Below, piece by piece: positions 21,962 to 36,693 of a stretch of 64,000 nucleotides of DNA. The notes below the pieces were generated by a model. It saw only the letters and a program-made list of their open reading frames with translations. It was not told where the DNA came from and did not search any database. Origin of the DNA: Acorus gramineus (Eukaryota > Streptophyta > Magnoliopsida > Acorales > Acoraceae); assembly GCA_030737835.1 (NCBI GenBank), contig JAUJYN010000057.1, positions 1-64,000 on the forward strand. The letters run 5' to 3'. The translations under genes and the position numbers were made by a program. The number at the start of each line of letters is the position of its first letter. Within the stretch, counting starts at the first letter, position 1.

Positions 21962-24900
21962 TGTCACGCCCCAGGGCGGCCGTCCCCGAGACGTGGCAAT
22001 AATGAAATATCAGCTATCAATACTTGAGGTCAATAAAGACTCCAACAACAACACACAAGGTGGCAAAGCAAAGATAATGATAACTGACTGAAAAGCAGAA
22101 GCATAATATATAAACAATGTCTATAAACCAAAAACATTATTACAGACTCGAATACACAATCATTGTCTTGTGAGAGCCAAGTCTAGTCCAAATAAAATAC
22201 AACATGTGCCACATGCATGATTTACAATACATAAAATGACTCTAGGACTGCTGACAGCCTCGCACTCGCCACCCGCTAGAAGAACGCTCCACGCCCATAA
22301 GACCACGCCACAGGAAAGCTCCCGCTCCACGCCCAACACTGCCCCTGAAAAGAAACAGTATGTGAGGGGTGAGCTACAAGCTCAGTGAGTGGCTGGAAAC
22401 CAATCACCATACAACAATTCAATACTAAAACAATTTCCTCTCAAGGAAAACATGGGTAGAAACCCAATGAATAACAGGGTCACGCGGTGGCGCGACCAAC
22501 CTCACCCTCACCCTCACTCCCGGAGGAAGACTCTTGGGTCTTTTGGGGAGAGACCATACCGTTGGTCGAGGAGACCCGGGATTACTGGTCCACACAACAC
22601 TACTGGATCACCAACCTCACCCTCACTCCCAGAGGGAGACTCTTGGGTCTCTTGGGGAGAGACCATACCGTTGGTCGACGAGACCCGGGATTACTGGTCT
22701 ACACAACACTACTGGATCATCTATATCGAGATGACTGCCCAACGATGTCTTTGAACATCAATACCCAACCGGACCCAACAACTATGGGAACGGACGAACC
22801 ACGAATGGGTCACGCGGCGACGTGTCTTCACCTCATCCTCACCCTCACCCTTTAGAGGTGACATAGGACTTTTGGAGAGATTAGACTCCTCTACACCCTT
22901 GGTCCACCGGTAGCCCTTTCCCCGGGTAGTCACTACCTGGTATACTCCCACGATCAGTACGCTTCCGAACGCCTCGGTGGTACCTACGGATGGGAGCCCT
23001 CTGTCAGGACAGCTTTTCCAACACCGGAAAGTTCCTACATCGGATCCAACGAAGGGGAGAACGATTCCACGCTCGCAATATCATTCGTTAGCCCTCTCCC
23101 TGGTAGCCTCTACCTGGTATACTCCCACGATCAGTACGTTTTCGAACGCATCTGTGGTACCTACGGATGGGAGCCCTCTGTAAGAACAGCTTTAACCCGG
23201 CCCGCTTCAACACGGACGACATTGGGAGGAAACACTCCATGTTCGCAAAGCGAACCCAATGGAAAAACAACTACTCTGGATAATCACATATCGATGATAT
23301 CGAATACTATTGTACTTTCACACGGTTGCGTCGCTTGACACAAGGGGGTTGCCTCTGCTCTCACGCAGAAATAATCCCAAGGCACATAACCCAACAGGCG
23401 GTTCATATACACGCCTAGCACGGGTAGGCCTAGCTTAATGCCACAACTACCGGTTTAACAAAACCGATAAGATAATGAATTCTCCTGAATTCCAAACGAG
23501 TGCATCGCTCGGATGCACGGGGGCGATTACATCGCTAGCGCTCTGACTAATAAGGTACAACCCGACAACGGGTCATACCCACGCCTATTTCAGATAGGCC
23601 TAATTAGTTTTAACATGCGCATATATTTTATAGGAGAAATTAATCTTAGTTATGTGCTTGAACCATATGCACCATCACATATCAATTAATCATAGGGATA
23701 CTCCCTAATCATAGATTTACATCATAATAAATCATACAACATGCATACATGGTCATTAATCACATAAGCACACAAGGCCTAACTTAAGCATGCGTTGGAT
23801 ATCACCAACTTAAAAGGTAAGGGTCAAGCGCGATCTCGCGCACTAACAGGTGCATGCCAATATTCCAAACGAACCTGAGTCGAGTAGAAAATCGCATCTA
23901 CTTACTCAGTCCGTGTAGAGGGAGAGGGCGAGAGAGATCATCATCTCATGAAGTCGGTCATAGCTTTGCCCCATTAGCATGGGCGCAACAACTACACCAC
24001 GCCCTCGAGTCTTATCGCAAGGGAATATTAGGCCGGTACCCGTTATTAACCCAGACTTAATCATGCTGGATATTCCAATTAATATGGTGGGAGTTGTATT
24101 ACAATACTACCTAAGGCATGCCATATTCTATACATCAATACATATTACAGCAATATATGCCCATACTAGAGGGGTGCATGCAACACAATCATTCATACAT
24201 GGATACAATACATGTAATATAAGCCTAGCATGAAAGATATCTAACATATTATAGTCTAAGCATGGTCATACTACTTATCTACACAAGTAGTATAGCTAGG
24301 ACGCCCCATCGATGCGCGACGCACGACTACGCGCGTCGAGCGCATCTTGAGAGGAGGGGGGGGGGGATTGGATCGAACCACTCACCGCAACCCGGGACCT
24401 CGCGCATCCCATCCGACGAGATCTGCAAGGTAAGGGTATCAAATTTGGTGAGTAACAACACATTATAACACTTAGAAATTACTAGAAATGCCTAAGACTT
24501 AGACATGCATGCATACGGGCTCGCACGCATACGAGCACGCGCGTACGCACGCATGCCCAAGTGCCCCAGCACCTACCCGAGACCCTAGGCAGCCCCAGCA
24601 CGCGCACGCACGCGCCCCGCTGGCTGCCAGCGTCCGTGCGCACGCGCACGCGCCTGCCAGGGCCCCTCTGCGCGCGCGCACGTGCCCAGCACCTTTTAAC
24701 CCCTTTTAGCCCCTCCCCAACCCCTCCATCACACTCTAGCCCATCTACCTAGCATGCATGACCTCCCCAACCATCCCAAGAGCCATAAAAATCAGAAAAG
24801 AAGGGGAAGAGGACTTACCAAGAGAGAGGAAGGGAAAGGGAGAGATGCGGGGCTCTCGACGACCCCACGACCAACTCAACCACCACCACACCACCTCTTC

Positions 24901-25591
24901 AGCCTCTCCACCAGCCCTTCTTGGCTGAAAAACAGAGGAGAGAAGGGCATAAAAAGGGAGCTAGAGAGAGGGGAATCAACAACAACAACAAAGGCACAAA
25001 ACTCACCTTCATGCACTTGCACCTCCTCTTCTTGCTCCATCTTCTTCTCCTTGGCATAAAATCAAACACTTGGGGAGAAAGAGAGCCATAAGAGAGGGAG
25101 GGAAAGTGTTCCACGAAATGGGAGAGAGGGGGAGAGAGAGAGAGGGCAAAAAGGTCATTTTTGTGCCCAAATAGTGCCTAGGGGTGACCTTAAGGGGGGG
25201 TGAGGTTAGGGTTAGGCTCACCCACTCACAAATCAAATAACCAATGGTTTCTTCCTCCCCAAGCAAGGTGGGGGTAAGGTTACCAAAGGTCACCACATCC
25301 CCAAAATATCTCACACTATTCGACCAACCAAGAACTCTCAAAACCCGGATACGATTCGGAACTGCATATTTTTCAAAACGTTACCGGAATTCGATGAAAT
25401 TTTTATGGGTAGTACAAAATGGTACCAGGACCCATAATATGCAGTTAGATTTCCAATCAGAGTACCCTAACTCCCGCAGGTGGCTAAAAGCTAAAATTTT
25501 AGCGACTCCGATCGAAAAAGAAAAAGGCTCTAAATGACCCAGATGCGACCAAGGCTTAATCGAAATGGCTCCAAATGACACAGGAACAACA
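21962..25591 (-). mobile_element. Solo LTR E4 inside RT-1
   Basis: TGTCACGCCCC to GGAACAACA, flanked by perfect ACATT duplications (21957-21961 and 25592-25596). It is a second LTR subfamily, with GAGACCATACCGTTGG repeats instead of the E1-type block. It includes a two-unit 115-bp repeat at 22497-22728, and a smaller GC-rich block at about 24530-24690. Confidence 0.93.
22497..22728. repeat. Two-unit 115-bp repeat in E4
   Basis: The marker CAACCTCACCCTCAC recurs at 22497 and 22612. Each unit carries CTCTTGGGTCT, GGGGAGAGACCATACCG, TTGGTCGA and ACACAACACTACTGG. Confidence 0.85.
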
Positions 25592-25596
25592 ACATT

Positions 25597-26557
25597 CGCC
25601 TTACCCGGATGGTAAGCAATGTCACAATCATAGTCCTTCATGAACTCGACCCAACATCGCTAACGCATGTTGATTAGCAGATGATCGCTGCTAACTCCAA
25701 GTCGCGGGTAGGTGCTCTTGTGATCCGTGAAGAGCTCGAACTCCTCGCCATAGAGGTAATGCCTCCATATCTTCAGCGCAAAGATGATCACTGCTAACTC
25801 CAAGTCATGGGTGGGGTAATTATGCTCATGGGGCTTCAACTGACGCGACGCACAAGCAACAACCTTACCGTACTGCATCAGGACGCAACCCAAACCCAGC
25901 CACGACGCATCAGAGTAAACTATGAATCCACCACTCCCAGATGGAATGGTAAGAACTGGCGCTGAGGTGAGTCTCCACTTCAACTCTAGGAAGCTCTCCT
26001 CGCAAGATGGAACCACACGAACCGGACATCCTTCCATGTGAGGCAGGTCAGAGGGACGGCTATCTTCGAGAAACCCTCGACAAACCTCTGATAATAACTT
26101 GCCCAACCAAAAAAGCTTCGAATCTCGGTGGGGTTCGACGGTCGCCGCCAATTCGACACAGCGAGCATCTTGTCCGGGTCCACAGATATGCCCTCAGCGG
26201 AAATCACATGACCCAAGAAGGCCACACGCTCCAACCAGAACTCGCACTTACTAAACTTGGCGAACAGCTGATGTTGGCCCAAGGTCTCCAAGACAGTGCG
26301 TATATGGTCAGCGTGCTCCTCAAGACTCCTCGAGTACACCAAAATATCATCGATGAAGACTACCACAAAGGAGTCGAGGAAGGACCGAAACACCGGGTTC
26401 ATCAGATCCATGAAGGCCGCTGATGCATTCGTCAACCAAAACGGCAGTACTCAAAACTCGTAGTGGCCATAACAGGTACGAAAGGCCGTCTTCTGAATAT
26501 CCGACTTTCGGATCTTCAACTGATAGTTGCCCGAGCAGAGATCGATCTTTGAAAAGA
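25597..26557 (-). pseudogene. RT-1 reverse transcriptase (C-terminal) and RNase H
   Basis: Includes the RT catalytic FIDDILVYS (a YxDD-type motif) at about 26345-26319 and the block [14 protein letters not shown] frameshift near 26015 joins to RNase H with [10 protein letters not shown] and the TDHKS motif. The frame continues to YHPGKAN beside E4 after a stop near 25660. RT starts in the segment 44127-44530 and resumes here after the RT-2 insertion. Confidence 0.9.
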
Positions 26558-26562
26558 CACGC

Positions 26563-29246
26563 TGTAACGCCCCCGAATCCACGACTCCGTTTTGAAGCGT
26601 TAAATCCAGTTGCGTTAACTTAATTCCTCAAATCTCAGAGTTCTATTTTTCTTTTCCTTAAATCTAGAGATATAATGAAATAATACTAAAACGAACTTCA
26701 ATCTTTAATAATAATATAACATTAAGGATCTTCACAACACTCCAAAGTACTCCAGAGATAACTTGCACATAAAATATGGTTACTAGGAGGATGGGCGAAC
26801 TACATGTCAAACGAAATTGATCAGTCCTTCAACCAAGCAACTCTAATGCCCACGATCTCGTTCGCAGCTACACAAGATCCACCAATCTAAGTCTATAAAC
26901 CTGAAAGGTTGGGAAAAGAGGGGTAAGCTACCACACACTTAGTGAATGGGCATTGGTGTCCCAATAATATAATATGCTTTAAAATAAGGAGTTTAATAAA
27001 GATGTCATGGAAACAATTGCGTAAATAATAAGTCTTAAAACGCTATCCCTAAGATACAATAACTTAATATAAATCTCTTTTGAAAGATGCACAATTTAAA
27101 AGAAACTCTTCTCAAACTATATGATGTATATGAATGCAATGGACATGCATGCCCGTCATCCACAGCTCCTAGCTGCAAGGATTCCACGGCACCTAGCCAC
27201 AAGGATTTTGCTTTGGAAATCATGTCACCTAGACATGTCACCTAGATTTGGGTCCATTTTGAACCGCAGTCACCTAGACTGAGCCACCTAGGCGATATGA
27301 TGCATATGATCAAACCACTTATCTTTATCTTCAAGTTAATGAGCATGCAACAGTTTCAAATCTCATAATTTCAATGCGTATGATACTTAATAATATATCA
27401 GCTTATATGGTAATAACATGCTCATATGCCTCATACCAAAAAGATTTCAATTTAAGAAATACTCACGATGCCAACAAGTATACATATATTATGGTTTCAA
27501 AATAGATAGAGACATCCACTCACCTCCGGTCCTACGCAAGACTACCGGACTAACAAGGAAGCTAACGAGAGTCTACTGCTCCAGAGGGTATTCATACCAA
27601 TGAACCAGATTAGAAACTGAACATACTAATTAAATAAAATCAGAGATCACCAAAAAGACTGGACTCAGCCGGCTACTCAAATTTAGCCGCCAGGGTTCCA
27701 ATGGCTACTCAAACCTAGTCGCCTGGTCTCCGACGGCTACTTTCAAGTAACCACCCCACGACAGACCTAAAATAGCAAATATGCCTTTAATGACCCCGAC
27801 TTCCCACCCAAACATCCAAAAACCTGTACCTACTCTCTCTCATAAAGAAATACAGATAAAAACACGTTTAAAACATTTAAGTTTGATCCCCTAAATGATC
27901 GATTCGATGACAAATCAAAATATCAAAAAACGATGAAATCTCTATAGAACAATTTGAAAAATGGTGATATTAACACCATATACTTTCATACCTCAAAGTA
28001 GTATTACCATATTATATAATAGTAGATTAAATGATGATAAAGTGTCCTAAGACATGTTTCTATCATGCATGTGGAGTTTGTGTAGAGCCAGACATGATTT
28101 CTATTCAAATATCGATTTAATCAGCAAAACTCGAATCATAAATCATGAAATCTGAATACGTAAACCAGAAAACATCATAACGATAGCAAGATCTATGATA
28201 TAAATAAATCCAATATGAAGATCATGTCTTCCTAACCCTAGATCCATGCAAAGCCATGAATTGTGCATCAAAAGCTTACATAATCCATCCGAAAAATCTT
28301 GAAAACCACCGATCTAATATGTATACAAATAAATAACATGGATCTATGATAAAACTCATCAAAACAGCGATGAGAACACATGAGGTTCGGGTTCATGCAA
28401 GGTGGTACCCAAAACAAGGCATTAGAAACCCTAAACATGCTTTCTATCTTAAAAATAATAACCCTAACCACGATCTATGTATAAATATTCCAAAACAGTG
28501 TGTAATCTTGTAAAAATATCTTAAAAACGTCATCAATGGATTAACATAACATCAAGATCCAAAATAAATCAATATCACATAGAAACCATGAAATTAAAAA
28601 GAAGGAAAACCCATAAAACCATGTGAATCCGAATCACCTCGGGATGAACCCATCATTGGTGATTAGCAGCAATTAAAAATATTAATTATCATAATAAAAA
28701 ATGAAGTAGAGGGACCCACCTTAATCCTCAAAATATTTCCTTTCAAAAATCACCCAAAAGACATTTAGGGTTTGATAAAACAAGAGAGAGAGAGAGGACT
28801 CGAATTAGGTTTTCAAATGGGGGTCCTAGGGCATCCAAAGTTGGGTATTTATAGGGGAAAACACGTGCATGACTTGCCCCCCAAGAAAATAATCAAACAT
28901 ATTCGACAGTTCTATCAAAACCCTTAATTTCTGCACTTCTGCGCACAGGTGTCCAACGGCTACTTAAAATGAGTAGTCAGAGGAGAGACGGCTACTTTCA
29001 AGTAGCCACCTCTGGACAATTTTTATTTTCCCAGGCCAGCTGCGCACAAGATTTAAAACGGCTATAACTTGATCGATACTTATCCAATTTATGATCCGTA
29101 AAATGTGTTGGAAAGCCAACAAAACAAGGATTCCAACCATGCCTTAACTTCTGAAATTAGAGATATATAAGTCATCCAAAACTCTATGGGAATATGACCC
29201 AATGCACAAAAATCAAGAAACGACTAGGAAAACCATAGTCGTTACA
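26563..29246 (-). repeat. RT-2 left (3') LTR
   Basis: AT-rich with repeated GCCACCTAG blocks near 27175-27290 and paired GGCTACTTTCAAGTAGCC-like inverted motifs near 28990. Nearly identical to the right LTR, which suggests the insertion is younger than RT-1. Confidence 0.88.
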
Positions 29247-29259
29247 TACTCCCCCCCTT
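29247..29259 (-). promoter_or_regulatory. RT-2 polypurine tract
   Basis: The minus strand reads AAGGGGGGGAGTA beside the LTR, preceded by GACAAAATTCC, the same pre-PPT block as in RT-1 and RT-4. Confidence 0.82.
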
Positions 29260-30552
29260 AAAGGAATTTTGTCCTCAAAATTTAAAGGTGAACACAAAAT
29301 AAAAGGACATGTGATATCCAATGCCAACAAAACAATCATTCAACAACGATAGTATGAATCGGCTCATGCATCTGACTCATACCACCCAAGCACAACTAAC
29401 AACGGTATAAGTAGCCAACTTACACCACCCCACAAACAAACAACTAATATATAAGTCAAACTACCAATGCTCTGCATTGAAGCTTCAACTCATATCAAGC
29501 AAACAACAAAACAATCATATAAGCTTGGTCCGCAATGCTTCCACTGCGCCACTCTAATACATAGTGACCCAAACCACAAGTGGATTAACTTATATCACAC
29601 AAACATTCACAAATCACAACAATTACTATATAGGTTAAGCCCACCTACTCCCCACACTATAGATGTTTTAACTTATATAGTACAAACAAGAGCGCCAATA
29701 CACATAATTGTACAGAATCATTTATATAAGTCAAGCCTACCTATGTCCCATTCCACAGGTAGTCCAACTAATACCATAAAAACAATGACAAGAAAACCAA
29801 TTCAAGACAACAATTTTCATCCAAATTGTACAAGTTAGGTCCATTTACGTCTCATACCATAAATAGTCAAAATTGTACAATCCAAAAGGGGCAATTATGA
29901 CAACAACAACAACTCTAATGACATTTCTAACACGAAGAAATAAAATTAATTTACTGCCTCGCACAATCACAAATTTTAAATGTGCATTTCACATTGCAAT
30001 TAGAAACATGTAAACATTCTTGAAGGTCGCAAATGCCTAGCCACATCGAACACTCTGAAAACAATGAAAACCACTTTGGTGTGCTCCCAGTGTACGCTTG
30101 CTCCACCAAAGTTTTTGCTATGACAAAACAAACAACCGTTAGAATGCAAACCCTATATGCAATGCATCCTAACACACTCTAAGCCTATCCGAGGCTTCAA
30201 ATGAAATTCTCCTATAGGCCATATTAAGATCTCGTAGGATAACTAGACATAAAAGATATCCTAGGCTCCAGAATAAAAATATAGGGTAACCAAATGACCC
30301 AAATAATTTTTCTATAGGATAGCAAAACTTAATCTCCTTAGGTTGATCAACTCAAACAATGAACTTCATAGGCCAATTAAGCTAAAGGTACTTGAAATCA
30401 AAGTTCTAGGCTAAATAAGATAACCAAAACATATTTATATATATATATATAAGGTAGCTAAACCAAAACTCCTTTGGTTAATCAAGCTCAAACTCTAAAC
30501 CTCAAAGGCCAACCAATATACCTATAACCTACAGTCCGAGAGTTGCACCTAC
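29260..30552. other. RT-2 internal region, no recognisable gene
   Basis: AC-rich, repetitive DNA with no gag or pol motif on either strand. A 123-residue plus-strand open frame (29467-29838) is antisense to the element and shows no domain. Reported as non-coding. Confidence 0.6.
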
Positions 30553-30564
30553 GCTCTGATACCA
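30553..30564 (-). promoter_or_regulatory. RT-2 primer-binding site (initiator-Met tRNA)
   Basis: The minus strand reads TGGTATCAGAGC three bases inside the right LTR boundary, the standard complement of the 3' end of initiator-Met tRNA. Confidence 0.9.
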
Positions 30565-33287
30565 CTCTGTAACGCCCCCGAATCAACGACTCTGATTTGA
30601 AGCGTGAAATCCAGTTGCGTTAACTTAATTCCTCAAATCTCATAGTTCTATTTTTTTCCCTTAAATCCAGAAATTTAATAAAATAATACTAAAATGAACT
30701 TCAATCTTTAATAATAATATAACATTACGGATCTCCACAACACTCCAAAGTACTCTGGATATAACTTACACATAAAATATATATTCAACTTGTACAAAAT
30801 GGTTACTAGGAGGATGGGCGAACTACATGTCAAACGAAATTGATCAATCCTTTGACCAAGCAAGTCTAATGCCCACAATCTCGTTCGCAGCTACACGAGA
30901 TCCACCAAACTAAGTCTTTAAATCTGAAAGGTTGGAAAAAGAGGGGTGAGCTACCAAGCGCTCAGTGAATGGACATTGGTGTCCCAATAATATAATATGC
31001 TCCAAAATAAGGAGTTTAATAAAGATGTCATGGAAATAGTTTGTTAAGCCCTAGGGCGGCCGTCGCCGAGGCATGGCAATATATAAAGTATCAGCTATCA
31101 AGTACAAGAGGTCAACAATGACTCCAATAAATAACACACAAACTGGCAAAGCAATGATAACTGATAACTCAACTGAAAAGCGGAAGCATAAAAATATCAA
31201 TAAGTCTGTAAACCAAAAATATCATTATAGACTCGAATACACAATCAATGTCCTGTGAGAGCCAAGTCTAGTCTAAATAAAATACAACCTGTGCCACATG
31301 CACGATTTACAATACATAAAATGACTCTAGGACTGTTGACAGCCTCGCACTAGCCACCTGCCGGACAGAACGCTCCACGCACATAAGACCACGCCACAGG
31401 GAAGCTCCAACTCCACGCCCAACACTGCCCCTATAAAAGAAACAGTATGCGAGGGGTGAGCTACAAGCTCAGTGAGTGGCTGGATACCAATCACCATTAC
31501 AACAGTTTAATGTTAAGGCAGTTTACTTTCAAGGAAAACATGGGTGGAAACCCAATGGATAACAAGGTCACGCGGCGGTGCGACCAACCTCACCCTCACT
31601 CTCACTCCCGGAGGGAGACTCTTGGGACTCTTGGGGAGAGACCATACCGTTGGTCGAAGAGACGCGGAATTACTGGTCTACACAACACTACTGGATCATC
31701 TACATCGAGATAACTTCCCAACAATGTCTTTGAACATCGATACATAACCGGACCCAACAACTATGGAAACGGACAAAAACGAATGGGTCACGCGGCGACG
31801 TGACTTCACGTCATCCTCACCCTCACCCCTAAGGGTGACACAGAACTGTTGGAAGAAAACCTTTTGTTCTACACCCTTCGTCATCCGATAGCCATCTCCC
31901 GAGTTGCCTCTACTTGGTATACTCCCATGATCAGTACATCAGCCGAACGCATCGGTAGTACCTATAGGTGGGAGCCCTCTGTCAGGACAGCTTTAATGTC
32001 GGGTAGCTTCAACACGGATCCGAAGAAGGGGAGAACGATTCCATGCTCACAATATCATCCAATAGCCCTCTCTCGCGTAGCCTCTACCTGTCGGCCTTCC
32101 ACGATCGGTACATCAGCTTGATGTGTACCGCGATACGCATCGGTAGCACCTACAAGTGGTGGCACCCAAACAGGACAGCTTCGACGCTGGGGTGTTTCGA
32201 CGCACGACGATGTGGAGAAGAAGCACCCTACGTTCGCAAAGCAAACCCTATGGGAAAGTCAACTACACTCGATAATCACATATCGATGATATCGAATACT
32301 CTTGTACTCCCACACGGGTGCGTCGCTTGGACGCGAGGGGTTACCTCTGCTCTCACGCAGAAATAAGCCCAAGGCATATAACCCAACAGGCGGTTCATAT
32401 ACGCGCCTAGCACGGGTAGGCCTAACTTAATGCCATAGCCACCGGTTTAACAAAACCGATACAACAAATGAATTCTCCTGAATTCCATTCAAGTGCATCT
32501 CACGGATGCAGGGTGGCGATTACATCGCTCGCGCTCTAACTAATGAGGTACATCCTGACAGCGGGTCGTACCCACGCCTATTTCAGATAGGCCTAATTAG
32601 TTTTAACATGCACATATATATTAAAGGAGAATCATATCATAGTTATGTGCATGAACCATATGCACGATCACCTAATAATTGACTATAAAGGTATCCCCTA
32701 ACATGGATTTACATCATAAACAACAAATCATACAACATGCATACAAGGTATGGCCCACTTAAACATGCATACAAGGCCATTAATCATATAAGCATACAAG
32801 GTATAACTTAAGCATGCGTTGGATATCACCAACTTAAAAGGGAAGGGTTAAGCGCGATCTCGCACACTAATCGGTGCATGCCAATAATCCCAAGCGGACC
32901 TGAGTCAAGTAGGAACCACATCTACTTACTCAGTTTACGCAAAAAGGGAGGGTGAGAGAGAGGGAAAGTCTCATCCTCTTCGAAAGCTGGTCATAGCTTT
33001 GCCCCAACAAGATGGGTGCAACAGCCATACCACGTCCTCCAGTCTTATGACCAGGGAATATTAAGTATGCACCCGGTTATTAACCCAGGTTAATCATGCT
33101 AGATATTATTAATATAGTTGGAGTAGTATTACAATACTACCTAAGGCATGCCCTATTCTATACATCCATACACATTACATAAATACATGTCCATACTAGA
33201 GGGGCGCATGCGATACAGTCATTCATACATGTAATATAAGCCTAGCATGCAAGATATCTAACATATTATAGCTTAAGCATGGCCATA

Positions 33288-33750
33288 TGTAATACCTGTG
33301 CATTTTTTTCTTTTTTATATATTTGATTTAAATATATAAATATGGTATTTGAATTAAAATTAGTATATTTTGTGTGTTTTTAAGTTTTGGCCCATTTAAT
33401 GTATCCTTATGGGCCCATTTTAGTTTGCAATTTGAAATACTATTTATTAATTTTAAAATTGTATATATTTTCTTTTTGATGATTTTTAAGATTTTAAATG
33501 GTTACAATCTAATAAACTTTGGAGCTCAAAAGATTAAGTTTTGAGATTTCATTGTTATTGATTTTGAGGGACTCAGTTTTGAATTGTGAATTCTCGTAAT
33601 ATGCTGCAGGGACCTATCTGTAATTTGGATAGGGACCTATTTGTAAATATGAAACAATACGGCGGTCGTTTTGTAATTTTCGTTAGGTTTAGATATCTAA
33701 ATATATATGTTAGGGTGAAAGAAAATAAAATGCGGCTGTGTATCCTATTC

Positions 33751-33788
<38 letters not shown>

Positions 33789-36077
33789 CTCTTCTTAGCT
33801 TTCGATTTTCTTGTAAATTATTGTTATTTATTAGTGATATTATATTTATGTTTAGGTTATTAAGTCTTCCATTTTTTTTTAAATAAAATTACAGTTTTGA
33901 TTTATTATTTATTTTAAAGATTAAATATATATTTTTATGTTTTGGGATTTTGAGTTTTTGATCAAATTAGAGTTTTGATATATATATATATGTGTGTGTG
34001 TGTGTGTTCATGTTGTTAGATTCTTTTGATTTTATAAAACAAAGGTTTTGATCTATTACTTATTATTATTAGATCTATGTTAGGTATTTGGATTTTTGAG
34101 TCTTCAAGGATTTTGATTTATCATTTATTTTAAAGAATAGATCTATGTTTATATTATTAAATTATGAGTTTTTAATCATACTAGGGTTGTGATTTATACA
34201 AGTAGATGATAAATTTTGTTATTTTTAATTTTTATTAATTAATCATTTATTTTTATAGAAAAAAATATGTGTTTTCATATTATTTTATGAATTTTTGTTA
34301 TTTTATTATTATTTTGAATTTCTGGATTTTTGTCTTTTCTGATTTTGTCTTTTCTGGTTTCATCTTTTAGTGTCTGGTTATATTGTAAATAGGTTTTGAT
34401 CTTCTTCTTATTAGGTTGTGGTATATATGGAAATGGGTTTGGATTGTAGGGTATAAAAACTTATACCTATTAATCATGGATGGATAATTAGGCCTTGGGC
34501 CTAGGCTTGAATTAATAATTTATTCGGTTCATCTAGGTTGAAATATTTGTTGCGGACTTCATTCTCCGGTCCTAGGGTCCATTCTATGTGAGTAGGCCTA
34601 TCGATTTATTTTGTGTGAGCTTTTGCTTTATAACGTTGAATTTCATATGCCAATCATATTTGTGTGATATTATGTGTCATCCATGCATTTATATTGTATA
34701 AATTTGAATGATTTAGATATTTTTTTCATATTGAACAAATTGCATTTTTATTGAATAAAGTTGCATGATTTAATTTATTCATCATGACAATTAATATAGC
34801 ATGAATATGCTATTCGTGTTTCAAGAATTAATAAAACGCATATATTGATGCCTATGTTTTTTTTTAGATAATTATTTGAATTAAGGATTTTGGTATTTTG
34901 AGATTTTTAGAAAATTTAGGACTAGTGTAGACAACCTAGTCCTAGGGTATTTTATCAAGATGCATATCATGACATATTTCTGGAATAAATCCCTCCGTCG
35001 TATTTCGCCTTTGGGGAGGAAGGTCTAGGACTCGAAGAGTCCCAAGATCGATGAGGGGTGTGGTAAAGCACTCCTTGCAGCGGCGGATTCCTTTGTTTGG
35101 AGTTTGCAGCAACCGGGGCATCCTGTGCTGGTGTTCTCGTAGTGATGGCAGCGGCGACCCATCAGCGTCTTCTAGATCCGACGTCTCCTCGAGAGAGCTT
35201 TTTGAGCGATTTAGTCGCCTGGGGCTTGGTACGCATGTTTTGGGGGAACGATTCTTCCGATTGAGAATCCTACCTGGTCATATCATTTAAGCTGCATTAT
35301 TTTTATAACGTAGGGCCAAGGATTGGGCCACGTGATTGTATTAAAATATATATTTTTTTAAGCTCATGAATTTATATTTATTTATTAAAGAGAATTCTTG
35401 TTTTTAATATAACTTTATTTTATATATATGTGTGTGTGTGTGTGTGTGTATGGTTGTATCATTTAACTCATGATTTCTCTTGTGTGGGCCAAGGATTGGG
35501 CCATGTGCTTGCAATAAAATATTTTTTTTAAGTTCATAATTTTAAATTGATTTAATAAAAAAAAAGATTTAAATTCTGATTTTTAAATTCTGATTTTTAT
35601 ATAACTTATTTTTATATATAACTGTCACGTGAAGTAATTTGTCAATGGGCTTATTCATGAGTTAATCTCTCACCCTTTTCGATATGGGCTGGTTGTTTCA
35701 TAACCAGGTATCACATATTCCGAGGATCAAAGTGAAGTTTGGGCTTTTCGCATCTTTCAGGAATATCTTTGAAGTAGTGGATCGAGAACAAATTATAGTC
35801 GTGATCGACTATTTGGGTTTATTCAATTTAGATGGCTCCCACAGAGGTGGTTTATTATGTATTTCCTTTTTAGTATCTTGTTTCCGCAAAACTCTGAAAT
35901 TTTATAAGGCCATTGGTGATTTAAAACCATTGGATATTATTTATTTTATTATCATCTGTTTTATTATATTGGTATCATAAAAAAAAAAGCTGCAAATTTT
36001 GGTCTTGTATTTGGATTAAATTTAGTAGCGACCCATTTACCATCCGATAAACGGTTAGGTAAATGTGGAGCGTTACA
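33288..36077 (+). mobile_element. AT-rich solo LTR (2.79 kb) inside E5
   Basis: TGTAATACCTGTG to GGAGCGTTACA with perfect CCATA duplications (33283-33287 and 36078-36082). Very AT-rich, with (GA)n at about 33754-33783, (TG)n near 33990 and 35425, and many T runs. No coding domain. The GCGTTACA end resembles the sense end of RT-2-type LTRs, suggesting plus orientation. Confidence 0.85.
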
Positions 36078-36344
36078 CCATACTACTTATTTACACAAGT
36101 AGGATAGCTAGGGTGTCCTATCGATGCGCGACGCACGACTACGCGCGTCGAGCGCATCTCGAGGGGTTGGATCGAACCACTCACCTAACGAGCGCACAGC
36201 TCGTGAAACGCAAGAGGGCGACAAATTGAATCCGAAGCATGATACCAATCCGCCAAGAATCATCCAATCCCGAAATTGATCAATGGTTTGGATTGGGCTA
36301 TAACAAGGTGCTCGATACCCCGAAACACACTTAAAACGCGTTCG

Positions 36345-36693
36345 AACACCGCAAGCACGCCCCCGAGCACCACGTGCATGCTGCCCACGCACTCCGCACG
36401 CATCGGAGAACGCCAAGCATGCCCTCGAGCACTCCGTGCACGCTACCCACGCACTCCGCACACATCGGACATTGCCAAGCACGCCCTCGACCACCTCGTG
36501 CACACTGCCCATGCACTCCACACGCATCGGACAAGGCCAGGCACGCCCTCAAGCACCTCGTGCACGCTACCCACGCACTCCGCACGCATCGGACAACGCC
36601 ACGCACCCCCTCAAGCACCTTGTGCACGCTGCCCACACACTCCGCATGCATCGGACAACGCCAGGCACGCCCTTAAGCAACTCATGCATGCTG
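36345..36693. repeat. 60-bp GC-rich minisatellite in E5
   Basis: About six units of roughly 60 bp, each with GTGCACGCTGCCCACGCACT or a variant, then CGCACGCATCGGACAA. The array resumes at 40325 after E6, which inserted inside it. Frames on either strand give repeat translations only. Confidence 0.82.

Noticed and set aside
29467-29838. Plus-strand 123-codon frame inside RT-2
   Set aside because: Antisense to the element, no domain and biased composition. Reported as non-coding internal DNA.
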